From contig JAKJXP020000104.1 of the NCBI GenBank assembly GCA_022225965.2, positions 1 through 64,000 of the forward strand: 64,000 nucleotides of DNA. Reading direction: 5' to 3'. Under the pieces are notes generated by a model. The model was given only the letters and a program-made list of their open reading frames with translations. It had not been told where the DNA came from and searched no databases. Position 1 is the first letter of the stretch, and every line of letters starts with the position of its first letter. Below are positions 10,759-20,811 of this stretch, one piece after another. This stretch comes from Diatrype stigma (lineage: Eukaryota > Ascomycota > Sordariomycetes > Xylariales > Diatrypaceae). The position numbers were made by a program, and so were the translations under genes.

Positions 10759-12445
10759 CTATCTATCGACCTCGCCTGTGATGACATTGTTAGTCCTTCA
10801 GACTCGCAAGTGACGCTTTCTTGGGGCGGGGTTTCTGCTTACCAAACACCAAATCCATGGTACCGATCACCGCCACAGCATCGGCCAACATGTGACCTCT
10901 GGCAACCTGGTCGAAACCAGCCAAGTGCGCGAAACCGGGGGCTCGGATGGAGCACCGGTACGGCCTCTCACTCCCATCACTAACCAGATACACACCCATC
11001 TCTCCCTTTGGTGCCTCGATTGCCGAGTACGTCTCGCCGGGTGGCACGGCATAGCCCTTGGTGTAGAGCAAGAAATGGTGAATCAGAGCCTCCATGTTCT
11101 CCTTCATGGCTGTCCGCGGGGGCGGGGAAACCTTGTAATCTTCCACCCGGACGGGCCCAGCGGGCATCTTGTTCAAGCACTGGTGGATGATGCGGAGAGA
11201 TTGGCGGAACTCCTCCATACGGCACAGGTATCGGTCGTAGCAGTCGCCGTTGACACCTACTGGGACATCAAATTCGACTTGGTCGTACGCGTCGTACGGC
11301 TGGCTCTTCCGAATATCCCACGGAACACCAGATCCTCGCAGCATGGGGCCGGTGAATGACAGGTTGATGGCTTCGGCAGCAGTGACAACACCCACACCCT
11401 TCAATCGTTGGATCCAGATACGGTTGTCTGTCAGCATCTCCTCCGTCTCGTCGATTCGGTCACCGAACTGGGTGGCCCATTGGTAGATGTCGTCCAGTAG
11501 GCCGATAGGGATATCTTGATGAACGCCACCGGGGCGGACATAAGCAGCGTGAAGACGAGCTCCGGAGACTCGTTCGTAGAATTCCTGGCAATGTACATTA
11601 GCTACCTCTCTTACATCGCGGGGAAATTCTCTTTGGGGTGGGCAGAATAGAATAACGGACAGGCCGTAGTCTTCTATTTCGTAACCCGACTCCAAGGCGA
11701 CAGTTTATATTCGAGAATGTCTCACCATTAGCTTCTCTCGCTCCTCAAAGCCCCACAAGAAGGGTGTTAAAGCGCCGACGTCCATAGCATGGGACAAGAC
11801 CGACATGAGATGGTTCAATATCCTCGTGATCTCGCCGAACAGGGTGCGGATGAACTTGGCTCGCTCGGGGATCTCGACGTTCAGCAGCTTCTCGACGGCC
11901 AGCGAGAAACACTGCTCGTTGGTCATCATGGAGACGTAGTCGAGCCGGTCGAAGTAGGGCAGGGCCTGCAGGTAGGTCTTGTACTCGATCAGCTTCTCGG
12001 TGCCGCGGTGCAGCAGGCCGACGTGGGGGTCGGCGCGGACGATCTCCTCGCCCTCCAGCTCGAGGATCAGGCGCAGCACGCCGTGGGCGGCGGGGTGCTG
12101 CGGGCCGAAGTTGACCGTGTAGTGCCGGATCTTGCGGTCCTCGATGCTCTCGTCGCGCGACTTCTGGGTGGTCTCGGGCCCTGTGCCGGGCCGGTTGACG
12201 CCGTACGGGTCGGTCGGGTGCGAGAAGTCGGAGTCGACGGGCACGAGCGTCGTGCCCTGGATCGGGGGAATCTCGTTGGCTTTCCGCGCAGCCGTCCGGG
12301 AGAAGGCGCGGATGGGGATGGTGGTGCTGGGACCGGTGGCGGCGGAGGCGGCGGCGGCGGCGGCGGCGGCGGACGATCTCGAGGGGGCCCGGAGGGAATG
12401 CAGACGCCTGGCGCCGCAGCCGGCCATGCGATATAGCGACGCCAT
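10759..12445 (-). CDS. nuo-49: NADH:ubiquinone oxidoreductase 49 kDa subunit (complex I)
   Basis: This is a peripheral-arm subunit of mitochondrial complex I (NDUFS2/NuoD family) that helps form the quinone site. Exons are 12445-11726, 11584-10843 and 10775-10759, giving 492 residues. The first intron (11725-11585, GTGAGA...TTGCCAG) joins EEREKLM to [15 protein letters not shown]. The second (10842-10776, GTAAGC...CATCACAG) joins DLVFG to EVDR-stop, the usual C-terminus of this family. Reading through that intron would give a spurious lysine-rich tail. The N-terminus is an Arg/Ser/Ala-rich mitochondrial presequence with an eight-Ala run, followed by [10 protein letters not shown]. Family blocks seen include [35 protein letters not shown] and [17 protein letters not shown]. 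The product acts in the inner membrane matrix arm with other nuclear and mitochondrial subunits. Confidence 0.95.
12336..12373. repeat. GGC/GCG trinucleotide run coding for poly-Ala in the nuo-49 presequence
   Basis: Plus-strand GGC repeats with one GGA interruption. Read on the minus strand they encode the alanine run in the mitochondrial targeting segment of the 49 kDa subunit. Length polymorphism between strains would be expected. Confidence 0.8.
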
Positions 12446-13595
12446 TTACGTTTGTATGTCGGAAGGGAGAGGCAATCGACGGCAATCGGTGATGGCAGAA
12501 TTGCCAGAAAGTCTCGACGTTTTTTTCCCGAAACCCGAAAAGGCGCAGACGTTGACGGTGGCGATTAGCGATTGGGTGTTTAGTGGTGGCAGTGACAGTG
12601 GCAGCACCTCAGCTGCACTTCCAGGGTTGGATGTACCCGAGGATGTACCCGACCGGCCGTCATCAGCCCTCGGTGACACCTTTGTCCGGAACCTAGGCCA
12701 CCCCGGGTTAGTTTTCAAGTGCCTACCTACTTAGATCTCTGCGATCTAGTTGGTCTATGCACCCTCTCCGTCAACTCCACTAGCAGAGTCTATCACCAAT
12801 CAGACAGTGTCAAAAAGTCAGCTATGACCTAACAGACACGGCAAGTCACGACTTATAATCCAGCACCACGACTTTACATCCACCACGAAGAATCCATGCC
12901 TAGTAATTACTTATATCTGATCGTAAGGGGTTTGACAATACCGGGTACACTTGAGTTTTAGGGAGCAAGGGGCACGGAGAATACACCATGTCTGATGAAG
13001 TGATGTTCAGTCCAGACGCCTCCTGGCCGAATATGTGAACCCGGGGTATGCAAGAGTCTTTCGATGATGATGGCATGTAAGTTCGAACACTTCATATATA
13101 GCATGGAAACGCAATAGTCCTTGGTAGAATAAGTAGTACTAGCCTAGACAGTATACCATGCCATTACGCAAATTGGGGATACATACCTCAAGATTACAAC
13201 CATGGAATACGTTACGCAACGGGGGTCAGAAGGCCTGTAGGTTGATAACAAGGGCCGTATACAAAGGTGCTATTGGTAAAATCATTTCCGTAATCTTTAC
13301 CTTGGTCTCCTATGATCGATGGATGATAAAAGTGCTATCGATGTCTGTCCCATACGTTCACTGGTGGGCGTACGCTGCAATCCGCTATCACGCTGGTAAT
13401 TCATAATATTTACATACATTCTAGTTGTCCACATATTATACCAAACCCAAATACAACCGCAATCCATATCCAATGCGCAGTAGTATGCAATATGGGGGCT
13501 GCTACCTAGTTGCCGTACTTCACTTCATGCCCCGCGTTACCTATCATACAGAAACAGATCTTCGCGTGATATCTTCGGACTCTCGACTTGTTAAA
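12446..13595. other. spacer: nuo-49 promoter and VTC4 3' region
   Basis: The part next to 12446 should hold the promoter of nuo-49 (-). The part next to 13595 is the 3' end of VTC4 (-). The middle is AT-richer with no coding-like frame. A CCTAGG palindrome is at 12692-12697. No TATA box stands out. Confidence 0.4.
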
Positions 13596-16112
13596 TTACC
13601 AAATCTGTCTGTCGCGGCCCTCGAACACGAAGTTCAGGACTACGCCGAAGAAGAGGGTGATGCACAAGGCGCTCGGGCCGATCCGGTCGTAGTACTTGAT
13701 GACCCTCCTCTCGCGGATGCTCTTGCTCCGGTATAGGTAGATGCCGACCGAGTAGCAGAGCGACACGATGGCCAGCAGGGTGAACACCCCGGCTACGGCA
13801 AAGGAGAGCTTCGTCGGCTTCGTGCCGAAGTTCAGCAAGGTCACGGCGATGGTTCCTATGTAGATGGAGAATTCGAGCTGCGAGGTTTCTCGTTAGTTAT
13901 GATCCTAGCATCCACATTCGATAACAGGGAAAAGTGCAATCAACAGGAAAAGGGCAGTACTTACCCAGCTAAGGAATGTCCTCTCCCCTGCGAAGTAGAC
14001 CTTGGGCTCGACCCGGACTGGGACATAGATCTTCTTGCCCTTTGGTGCCTTGAACTTCTTCATCTGGGTGTCTGCGTCTCCAAAGTACATTTGGGTGCGG
14101 TTACTCAGGGGAACTGTCGTAGCTCGAGGGCGTGGGGTGATAACCTTGAGCACGTGTAGCATGCCCTGGCCTGCCGTTTTGGAATACCGCTTGGCAAGGG
14201 CGGAGTAATACGGCCACCCACCCACGCGCCTTGCTTCCTCAAAGGTATCCTCTTCATCGGAATCATCGTCCGAATCGTAAATTGGGTAGTCCTCGTTAGG
14301 CCCAGGGGTTTCTACTGTTTGCCCTTCGATATCCCCGATGGCTACTCCTCGATCCGATGGACCATTTCTATGGTTGTGCGCAACACTAGGGTCTTCGACG
14401 TTCTCTTGGTCGGCGTCTGAATCGTAGTCATCGTCGTCTTCATCATCAGAGGTTGTGCCACTGGTAGGTGAGTGCATGTGGCGACGGATACCAAAATCAT
14501 GCGTGGGCTTCTTGCGAATATCCACATCCATCTGCGGCATCCAATACGGAAGTAGATCGATTTTGTGTGGGAAGAGGGTGGCGGTGCCGTGGATGAATTT
14601 GGAAAATTTGGGCACAGCCTCCACGAGATGGCTTGAAATCAGTTGGCGTACCCATTCAGGCGCCTCTTGTCCTTGCTGGGTCTGGAGTTTCACCTCCAGG
14701 ACGGCATAGGGAAAGCGTACCACATCCTGGGGAGGTAATTGGGGGAAGGGCCAGTCAATACCGATGTCCATCCTCCGCCAGTTGTTTCCGCAGCGCTTGA
14801 TACCATCGCTATTATCCTCTCGGACCATGGTCAGTTCGGTGTCGAGGGAGATGCGTACTCGTGCATCGGCAGGAAGCTGAAAAGCGGTGCGGTTATAAAA
14901 GGACCGGCAGACGGGCACGTAACCCTTCTTCAAAACAGAATACTGGACCTCCTTGGCTAAAGCTTCCTCCTCCGCGATAGCCTTGGCGGACTTCTTGCCT
15001 TCTTTGCGGGCCTTCTCGAAAATCGCTTCGGGTAAAAGGTCGCCTCTCAGATACGCATTGATATTTTTCTCCTTGGTAGAAAAGCGAGCCTTGACGGACT
15101 GCTCACCGGTCCAATCTTCACGATGTGTTTTCCGCTCGACGAAGATCTGGTCCTGTTGCATGCCCCCATACCATCGCAAGCGGATGGCTTCGGCACCTTC
15201 CGTCTTCTTGAGTCGCCCCTCGTACAAATCAAACTTGTCCGGGTTGTCATAGTAGATGGACGTGATGGCGGAATCCTGTATGTCGAATTCCTTGCTGGCA
15301 TTGAAGACGAGAACGGGAAGATGCTTTAGGATGATGAGCTTCACCTCGGTGACGTTGTCAGGATGCACCCAATATTTGGTCGTCTGTCGGACAAAGCTGC
15401 CTTGTGAACCACCAGCAGAACTATCTCCCTTGACAGGGTTCCCTTTCGTCCGGACGAGGTCATACAGCTTAGACAGCTTAACAACCTCGGCATCAAAATC
15501 CTCGTTGTAGAACGGCTTCTTTTTAAGAGCCGAATCGAAAGAGGGCCGTAGATGCCAGCGCGTCATTTTCTACAGAACATATTAATTTCATATACACGAT
15601 AAGGATAACTTATATTCAGGGGAATAACGTACGTCATGCTTCTTGATGATCTTATAGAAGCCTGTGTAGTTCAACTGAACAAACTTGGCGAGGTCATGCA
15701 CATCGGCGATGATGTCGCTCAAGTTCTCTTCCAGCAGGGTGAAACTCTCTTCGGAAGGGCCCGGCTCGTCGAGACTGCGCTCATTGACTTGGTCCACAAC
15801 CCTCTTGACCTCTTGCTCGTTGATGGCAATCAAGCGTTGGATTTCCGATTGCTTCACTTTCGTTTTGGTGTAGACTTTGTCCAGCTCACCGTAGAGCCTC
15901 TTGATGAAACGTTGCTCATCATCCTCGGTCCATTGGCGTCTCCGGCTCTTAGACCTGGTCCTATCGCGTGTGTTGTTTGGGATGTCCCCTTCACCGGGGT
16001 CGGTGTAAGGCCCCGTGGCTGCCTTCAGTTCCTTTTTCAGCCCATCATAATCGATGTAGTGCCATTGGTATTCACGAATGATGCTGGTGCGTAGCTGTTC
16101 GCCGAACTTCAT
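13596..16112 (-). CDS. VTC4: vacuolar transporter chaperone 4, polyphosphate polymerase
   Basis: This is the catalytic subunit of the VTC complex, which makes polyphosphate from ATP and moves it into the vacuole. Exons are 16112-15633, 15569-13965 and 13877-13596, giving 788 residues. Introns 15632-15570 (GTACGT...CTGTAG) and 13964-13878 (GTAAGT...CGCAG) both keep phase 0. The ATG at 16112 gives [12 protein letters not shown], the standard SPX start; an upstream frame extension has no ATG. Residues 1 to about 150 are the SPX domain, which senses inositol pyrophosphates. A triphosphate-tunnel domain follows: RLRWYG near 290, ERKTHRE near 305, LEVKL with Glu about 452 and FSKF with Lys about 484 match the basic and acidic tunnel residues expected of Vtc4. 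The presence of these residues favours Vtc4 over the non-catalytic Vtc2/3. An acidic, disordered linker ([13 protein letters not shown]) precedes a C-terminal three-helix membrane domain. It shares a divergent upstream region with RMT2. Confidence 0.95.
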
Positions 16113-17246
16113 GATTGCTGAGCCGGGCGGGACAGTCAATTATCACCTGCAGGCCGCGTCTGACAGCCAATACTCGAGAATTCTAACTCGGGCAAGTTGA
16201 AGCTGATCAAAGCCGATCTATTGGCCAAATGCAAAAGGGCCTTGTCCTTGCTTAAGCGTGAAAGGGTTAAGACGTAAGGGAAACTGTCCTATGGGGTGAG
16301 AGAATTGTTCACACGGTATACGGTATGGCGATGTTTTTGAAGGCCGTCACGGCGGGCGTTGGGGGCCGACTAGAGCTTCTGTTCTAGTTCTGTACGGATA
16401 AAAGCGAAAGCAAAACTAGGTACATCCAGTAGGAAAGAAGAATTATTCGATGGATATCATATTATACTTGTAGCACTTGCTCCTACATATGACGCATCTT
16501 CCTGGGGTAGCCGATGAACTGGAAATGATACGCAAGCGAAAACTGCAGAGAGCAAATGCAGAGGAACCTTCACCTGCTCCCTTCACCAGGGCGACGATCG
16601 ATCGGCATTGTCCAATCAAGGAGCATACAGGGGCACGTGCGCAATAGCCCGATTTAGCGCTTGAAACAATACCTGACAGACTCTCCTGGGAGAGGGGTTG
16701 ATACTCTTGATGACCCATGTGCATGCAATCGAAATGGTACCCAAGCTATCAAGTTAAAATATATTGTATTGGTTTATACTAAGTCTTTTCCATCCTTCTA
16801 TATCCCCTTGAGGATCTCGTGATGTTGTACATGCTAGCAGCCTTGATGTTCTGAAGTGTTACGTTTAGATATTTGGATAGTACCTGTACCTGTACCTGTA
16901 CCTGTACACACCAGACACACAGATAAGCTATAAGCTAGCGAGCTATAAGTGTGGAGAGCATAGCACAGTGTCCATATGCAGCACGTTTATACAGTATTCC
17001 GTCTATCTCTCACTGAGGTATCGAAGTACCTGGACCCTGAAATTTCAAGCTCCTCCCCCTGTGTCGCATTTTTCCAGTTACCCCGCGATGCAGAGCTCCC
17101 GGGACTGATAGATGCTACATGTACATGTATACCTATAGCGTTGGGAGTCTGTAAGTACAAGAACGGACTGGTTGCATGTGACTCTTGCTATATCTGCGAC
17201 CGCACACCTCGATCATCGAAACTGCCGGACAAAAAACGTCGCGAGA
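16113..17246. other. divergent promoter region between VTC4 and RMT2
   Basis: These 1.1 kb between two start codons on opposite strands must hold both promoters. No coding frame is convincing. It contains a (GTACCT)4 repeat (separate entry) and an AT-rich part around 16740-16790. No binding sites could be assigned with confidence. Confidence 0.45.
16880..16907. repeat. (GTACCT)4 tandem repeat
   Basis: Four perfect copies of a six-base unit plus GTAC, 340 bp upstream of the RMT2 start. Each unit contains the palindrome GTAC, so the array is partly self-complementary. Confidence 0.9.
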
Positions 17247-17809
17247 ATGGACGACTCCCTAAGCGCCCGCATCCTGCCTACATGCCCCGCCAACGTATCC
17301 GAGATCCTACGGTACGCATGGAACCACGACCTCGCCGCGCTGAAGCCGCTGCTGTCGGTACCCGGCCGGGCCAGCGTGCAGGAGCCCACCACGGGCGAGA
17401 CGCCACTACACGCCGCTATCCGATCGTGCGCCCCGGGGAATGGGAGTGGGAATAATCACGGGACGGAACCAACGGCGGGAGCAGCAAGAACAGAATCAGG
17501 GGCGACGGAAACCAAGGCGGCCAAGGATGTCGTGTACGAGCTGTTCATGAGCGGCGCCATCTGGAACGACGTCGACAGCAACAACGAGACCCCCGGGTGT
17601 CTGGCCGACCGGCTGGGGCTGCGCGAGCTGTACCAGCTGTGCGTCGAGGCCGGCGTGCGCGCCGAGCTGCTGTTCGGCTTGCTGGACGGGTACGAGGAGC
17701 TCTCGTCCGCTGGCGAGGAGGAAGAGGAGGAAGTGGGACACGTGGGAGGAGAAGCAGGGGAAGGGGAGGGCGATGCCGGCGCAACGGACCAGAAAGACCC
17801 GAACGTGGC

Positions 17810-17842
<33 letters not shown>

Positions 17843-18796
17843 GCCGGAAGACATCATCGTGGACTCCGACCCCGACCGTGCTTTCGTCCCGCCCAAACCT
17901 TCTGGCCCTGGCTCTGGCGCGGACGTCAACAGCGAGGAGTACCTGCGCTCGGAGCTGACGTACGACGACGGGAAATTGGTCGACGCATCGCAGAACGGCG
18001 TCATGATGGCCTGGGAGACGTCCATTATGCGGGCGTCTGTCGATGCCCTGCTGCCGCCCGGCCCGGACGGCCCGGCAGCCGGCAAGCGGATCCTGAACGT
18101 CGGGTTCGGGATGGGCATCGTGGACGGCATGTTCGCCGAGACGCGCCCGGCGAAGCACCACATCATCGAAGCGCACCCGGCCGTGCTGACGCACCTCCAG
18201 ACGAGCCCGGAATCCAAGTTTGGAGAGGCGTGGGAGGCGTCGGGGCCGGCTGAGGGCGCCTACAAGGTGCATGCTGGGAAGTGGCAGGAGGTGAGTCCCT
18301 AACCAGGTTCTCCCCGTCCCTAACTAGTATATGATAACGGATGCGATTGGCTAACAAAACCTACGCTACCCAGGTCCTGCCGCGGCTTCTCGAACAGGGC
18401 GAGCTGTACGACGCGATCTACTTCGACACGTTCGGCGAGGACTACGGCCAACTGCGCACCTTCTTCACTGAGCACGTGCCCGGTGTGCTGGACGAGGGGG
18501 GCGTCTTCGGCTTCTTCAACGGCCTGGGCGCCGACCGCAAGATCTGCTACGACGTCTACACCAAGGTCGTGGAGATGCACCTCAGCGATGCCGGCATGGA
18601 CGTCGAGTGGCAGGAGCTGGGCGTCGACATGGCCGGCGCCGGCCTGCAGGAGGAGGGCAAAGGCCAGTGGCAGGGCGTCAGGAGGCGGTATTGGACTCTG
18701 GATAGTAAGTTGTCTCCGGTAGGCACAGTTTGGAAGGGAGAAGTCTAACCGAACGTCACAGCATATCGACTTCCTGTCTGCACCTTTATGAGATAG
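17247..18796 (+). CDS. RMT2: protein arginine N5-methyltransferase (RMT2 type)
   Basis: RMT2 methylates the delta nitrogen of arginine, in yeast on ribosomal protein Rpl12, using S-adenosylmethionine. Exons are 17247-18290, 18374-18704 and 18762-18796, giving 469 residues. The introns (GTGAGT...ACCCAG and GTAAGT...TCACAG) join in phase. The 35-nt last exon restores the family C-terminus YRLPVCTF; without it the frame runs into intron sequence. The ATG at 17247 begins MDDSLSARIL. Residues about 15-140 form a degenerate ankyrin-like region (GETPLHAAIRSC; NETPGCLADRLGLRELYQL). An acidic and poly-Ala linker follows. The methyltransferase fold starts near 245 with MMAWETSIMR and has the SAM loop NVGFGMGIVDGMF (about 284-296), then HHIIEAHP. 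The coding DNA is very GC-rich. Product location is probably cytoplasm and nucleus. Confidence 0.93.
17811..17840. repeat. (GCA)10 run coding for poly-Ala in RMT2
   Basis: Ten perfect GCA codons in the linker between the ankyrin-like and methyltransferase parts of RMT2. Perfect repetition without synonymous changes suggests recent slippage. Confidence 0.9.
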
Positions 18797-19086
18797 GGCG
18801 CGGGCCGGGACATGTCACGTCACATATAGCAACGAACCGTGATTTCCAAGAGGCGCAAGAGATGTCTGAACCAAAGTGGCTGAACTCGTCCTATCTACTT
18901 CTATGTGGTCTAGGTAGTGAACACACGCTAGCGAACCTCCCGATGCCTTTTTTAAGAAAGAGCCAAACCCAGCGGGCCCGTCTGCTTGTATGCCTTGCTC
19001 GTCTGCCATCTTTTGTCCAGATTATTGCTTGCTGCCATTTGTGTTGTCCAGCCCCGTCGCTTCTCTCATCTTCTCTTCCCATCACT

Positions 19087-20811
19087 TCACTTGAAGTTCT
19101 CGGGGTGCAGAATGCCGGCGACATTGCCGTTCTGGACGCGCTTGAGCGTGAGGGCGGCGATCAAGGCGGCGCCGACACCGCTGCCATCCTCGGCGGCTAG
19201 GACCTCGATGGGGTCCTCGCCGCTGGAGCTCTTCTTGGCGGGCCAGTCCAGAATCTCGCGCAGCGCCTGGGCGCCGCGCGCCTTGAAGTGCGGGTACTTG
19301 TTGAAGACGGACCCGTCGGCGCCGACGTGCGCCGTGTCGTAGTGCTTCTTGGTGCAGATGGCGGCAATACCGCAAGCCGACAGCCGCGCTGCTCGCGTGC
19401 CGATCAGCTCGGCCGCCCGGCGGATCAGCTCCAGTTCGGGACGTGTGCACTTGATGCTCAGTCTTTCCTGGAACAGGTCTTGTGTCTCTTGCAGGTTCTC
19501 GAATGGGTCGCTGTTTTATGTACACGTTAGCATATGTGCGCGAGTGGACACACAAATGGAAGATACATCGGGTAACGAAGGGAGGGTATATCCATATAGA
19601 CCTGGCTTCATAGAGATGAGACTTACTCTTCAATGGCTGACAAAAAGGACGAGTCAAGGCTGTAGGCCTTTCGCAGGCGCTTGATGTCCTGGCCCTCGAA
19701 GATGTGGATCTCCTTGTTGTCGTGCAGATCTACCAGTATCAATCGGAAGATCTCGCCGAGGTATAGACCGGCGATCATCTTCTCGAAAGCCTGCTGACCC
19801 GGTCGGGGAGAGTCCTTGTCGATGATGACGTCGTAGGCAGTCCGAGGCAGAACCTTGTGTTCGTTGTCGAAAGCACCCCACTCACAGTTGATAGCCATGG
19901 GGGTGTCAGGGGGCAAGTTCATATGGGCCAGCTTGGGGATGGAACCAAAGTCCTCCATGTAAGCCGCATTGCAGCCGGTGCCGAAGATACAGCCGACTTT
20001 CATCTTAGGATCGGTGTAGGCAGAAGCAATCAAAGTACCAGTAGTATCGTTGATCACGGCAGACACTTTGATGGGCACATTCTAGAATCATCATCAGTAC
20101 TTTTCGTAAGACGAGGAATGTCGTGATTTGAAACCCACCTTCTCGTTCAAGGCCTTTTCGAGCATTGGAACAACGTTGTGGCCCTCGACCCCGTCGATGT
20201 CGAAACCCTTGGTCCAGCGCTGTAGGATACCCTCGTCGATGTAGTTCTGGGTAGCTGGGTAAGAGAAAGTAAAACCCAGGGGTAGCTTTACGTTGGCGGG
20301 AAGGTCCGGATGATGGGTCTCGATGAACTGTTGCAGACAGTCGGCGATGTAGTCCCAGAGCTCATCGGCATCGCCCGTCTTCAACTCCTCGGGCATGCGA
20401 TACTTCGACTGGATGATGTCGAACTCTGACTTGACATCTGTCAAAGTAATCTCGCAAACACGCAGGTTGGTACCGCCCATATCTAGAGCTAGGAAAGTAC
20501 CCGTCTCGTAGCCATCAGGGAACGCCATAACCCATGTTGGATTCATGGGCTGTACGATTACGTTAGCGATCTGTGTCTCACTATGTCAGGCGTAAAAGGT
20601 TGTGGCTTACGATACTACCCCCTCCAACACTGAGACCTGGACAACAGTTAGTATTCTGATATTGGACGTATGTATAGAATGCGGAAGACATACCCTTATC
20701 AAGCTCGGATACGAAATGCTTGGTGATTTGCTTGAGCTTGGCGGTATCGACGGTCAACAGCTGCTCCAGCTTCTTGATCTCATCCAAGAGATCCTTAGGC
20801 ACATCGGCCAT
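19087..20811 (-). CDS. hexokinase
   Basis: Phosphorylates glucose and other hexoses with ATP at the entry to glycolysis, in the cytosol. There are five exons: 20811-20694, 20636-20611 (26 nt), 20549-20139, 20081-19627 and 19510-19087, giving 477 residues, the usual fungal hexokinase length. All introns are GT-AG and phases match (DKG-LSVGGGSI-PMNPTWVMAFP; LNEK-NVPIKV; SAIE-DDPFENL). Key blocks are LALDMGGTNLRV (about 69-80, phosphate loop), LGFTFSYP, VSAVINDTTGTLIA with the likely catalytic Asp near 197, and FGTGCNAAY (about 218-226). The C-terminal half has AICTKKHYDT, VGADGSVFNKYP and GSGVGAALIAALT. The sequence fits the yeast Hxk1/2 type better than glucokinase (inference). It is transcribed away from OST1 across a long shared upstream region. 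Confidence 0.94.

Noticed and set aside
11745..12734. Open frames on both strands over the 5' part of nuo-49
   Set aside because: They overlap the well-supported complex I exon and consist of Arg/Pro or Gly/Val-biased sequence from the other frames.
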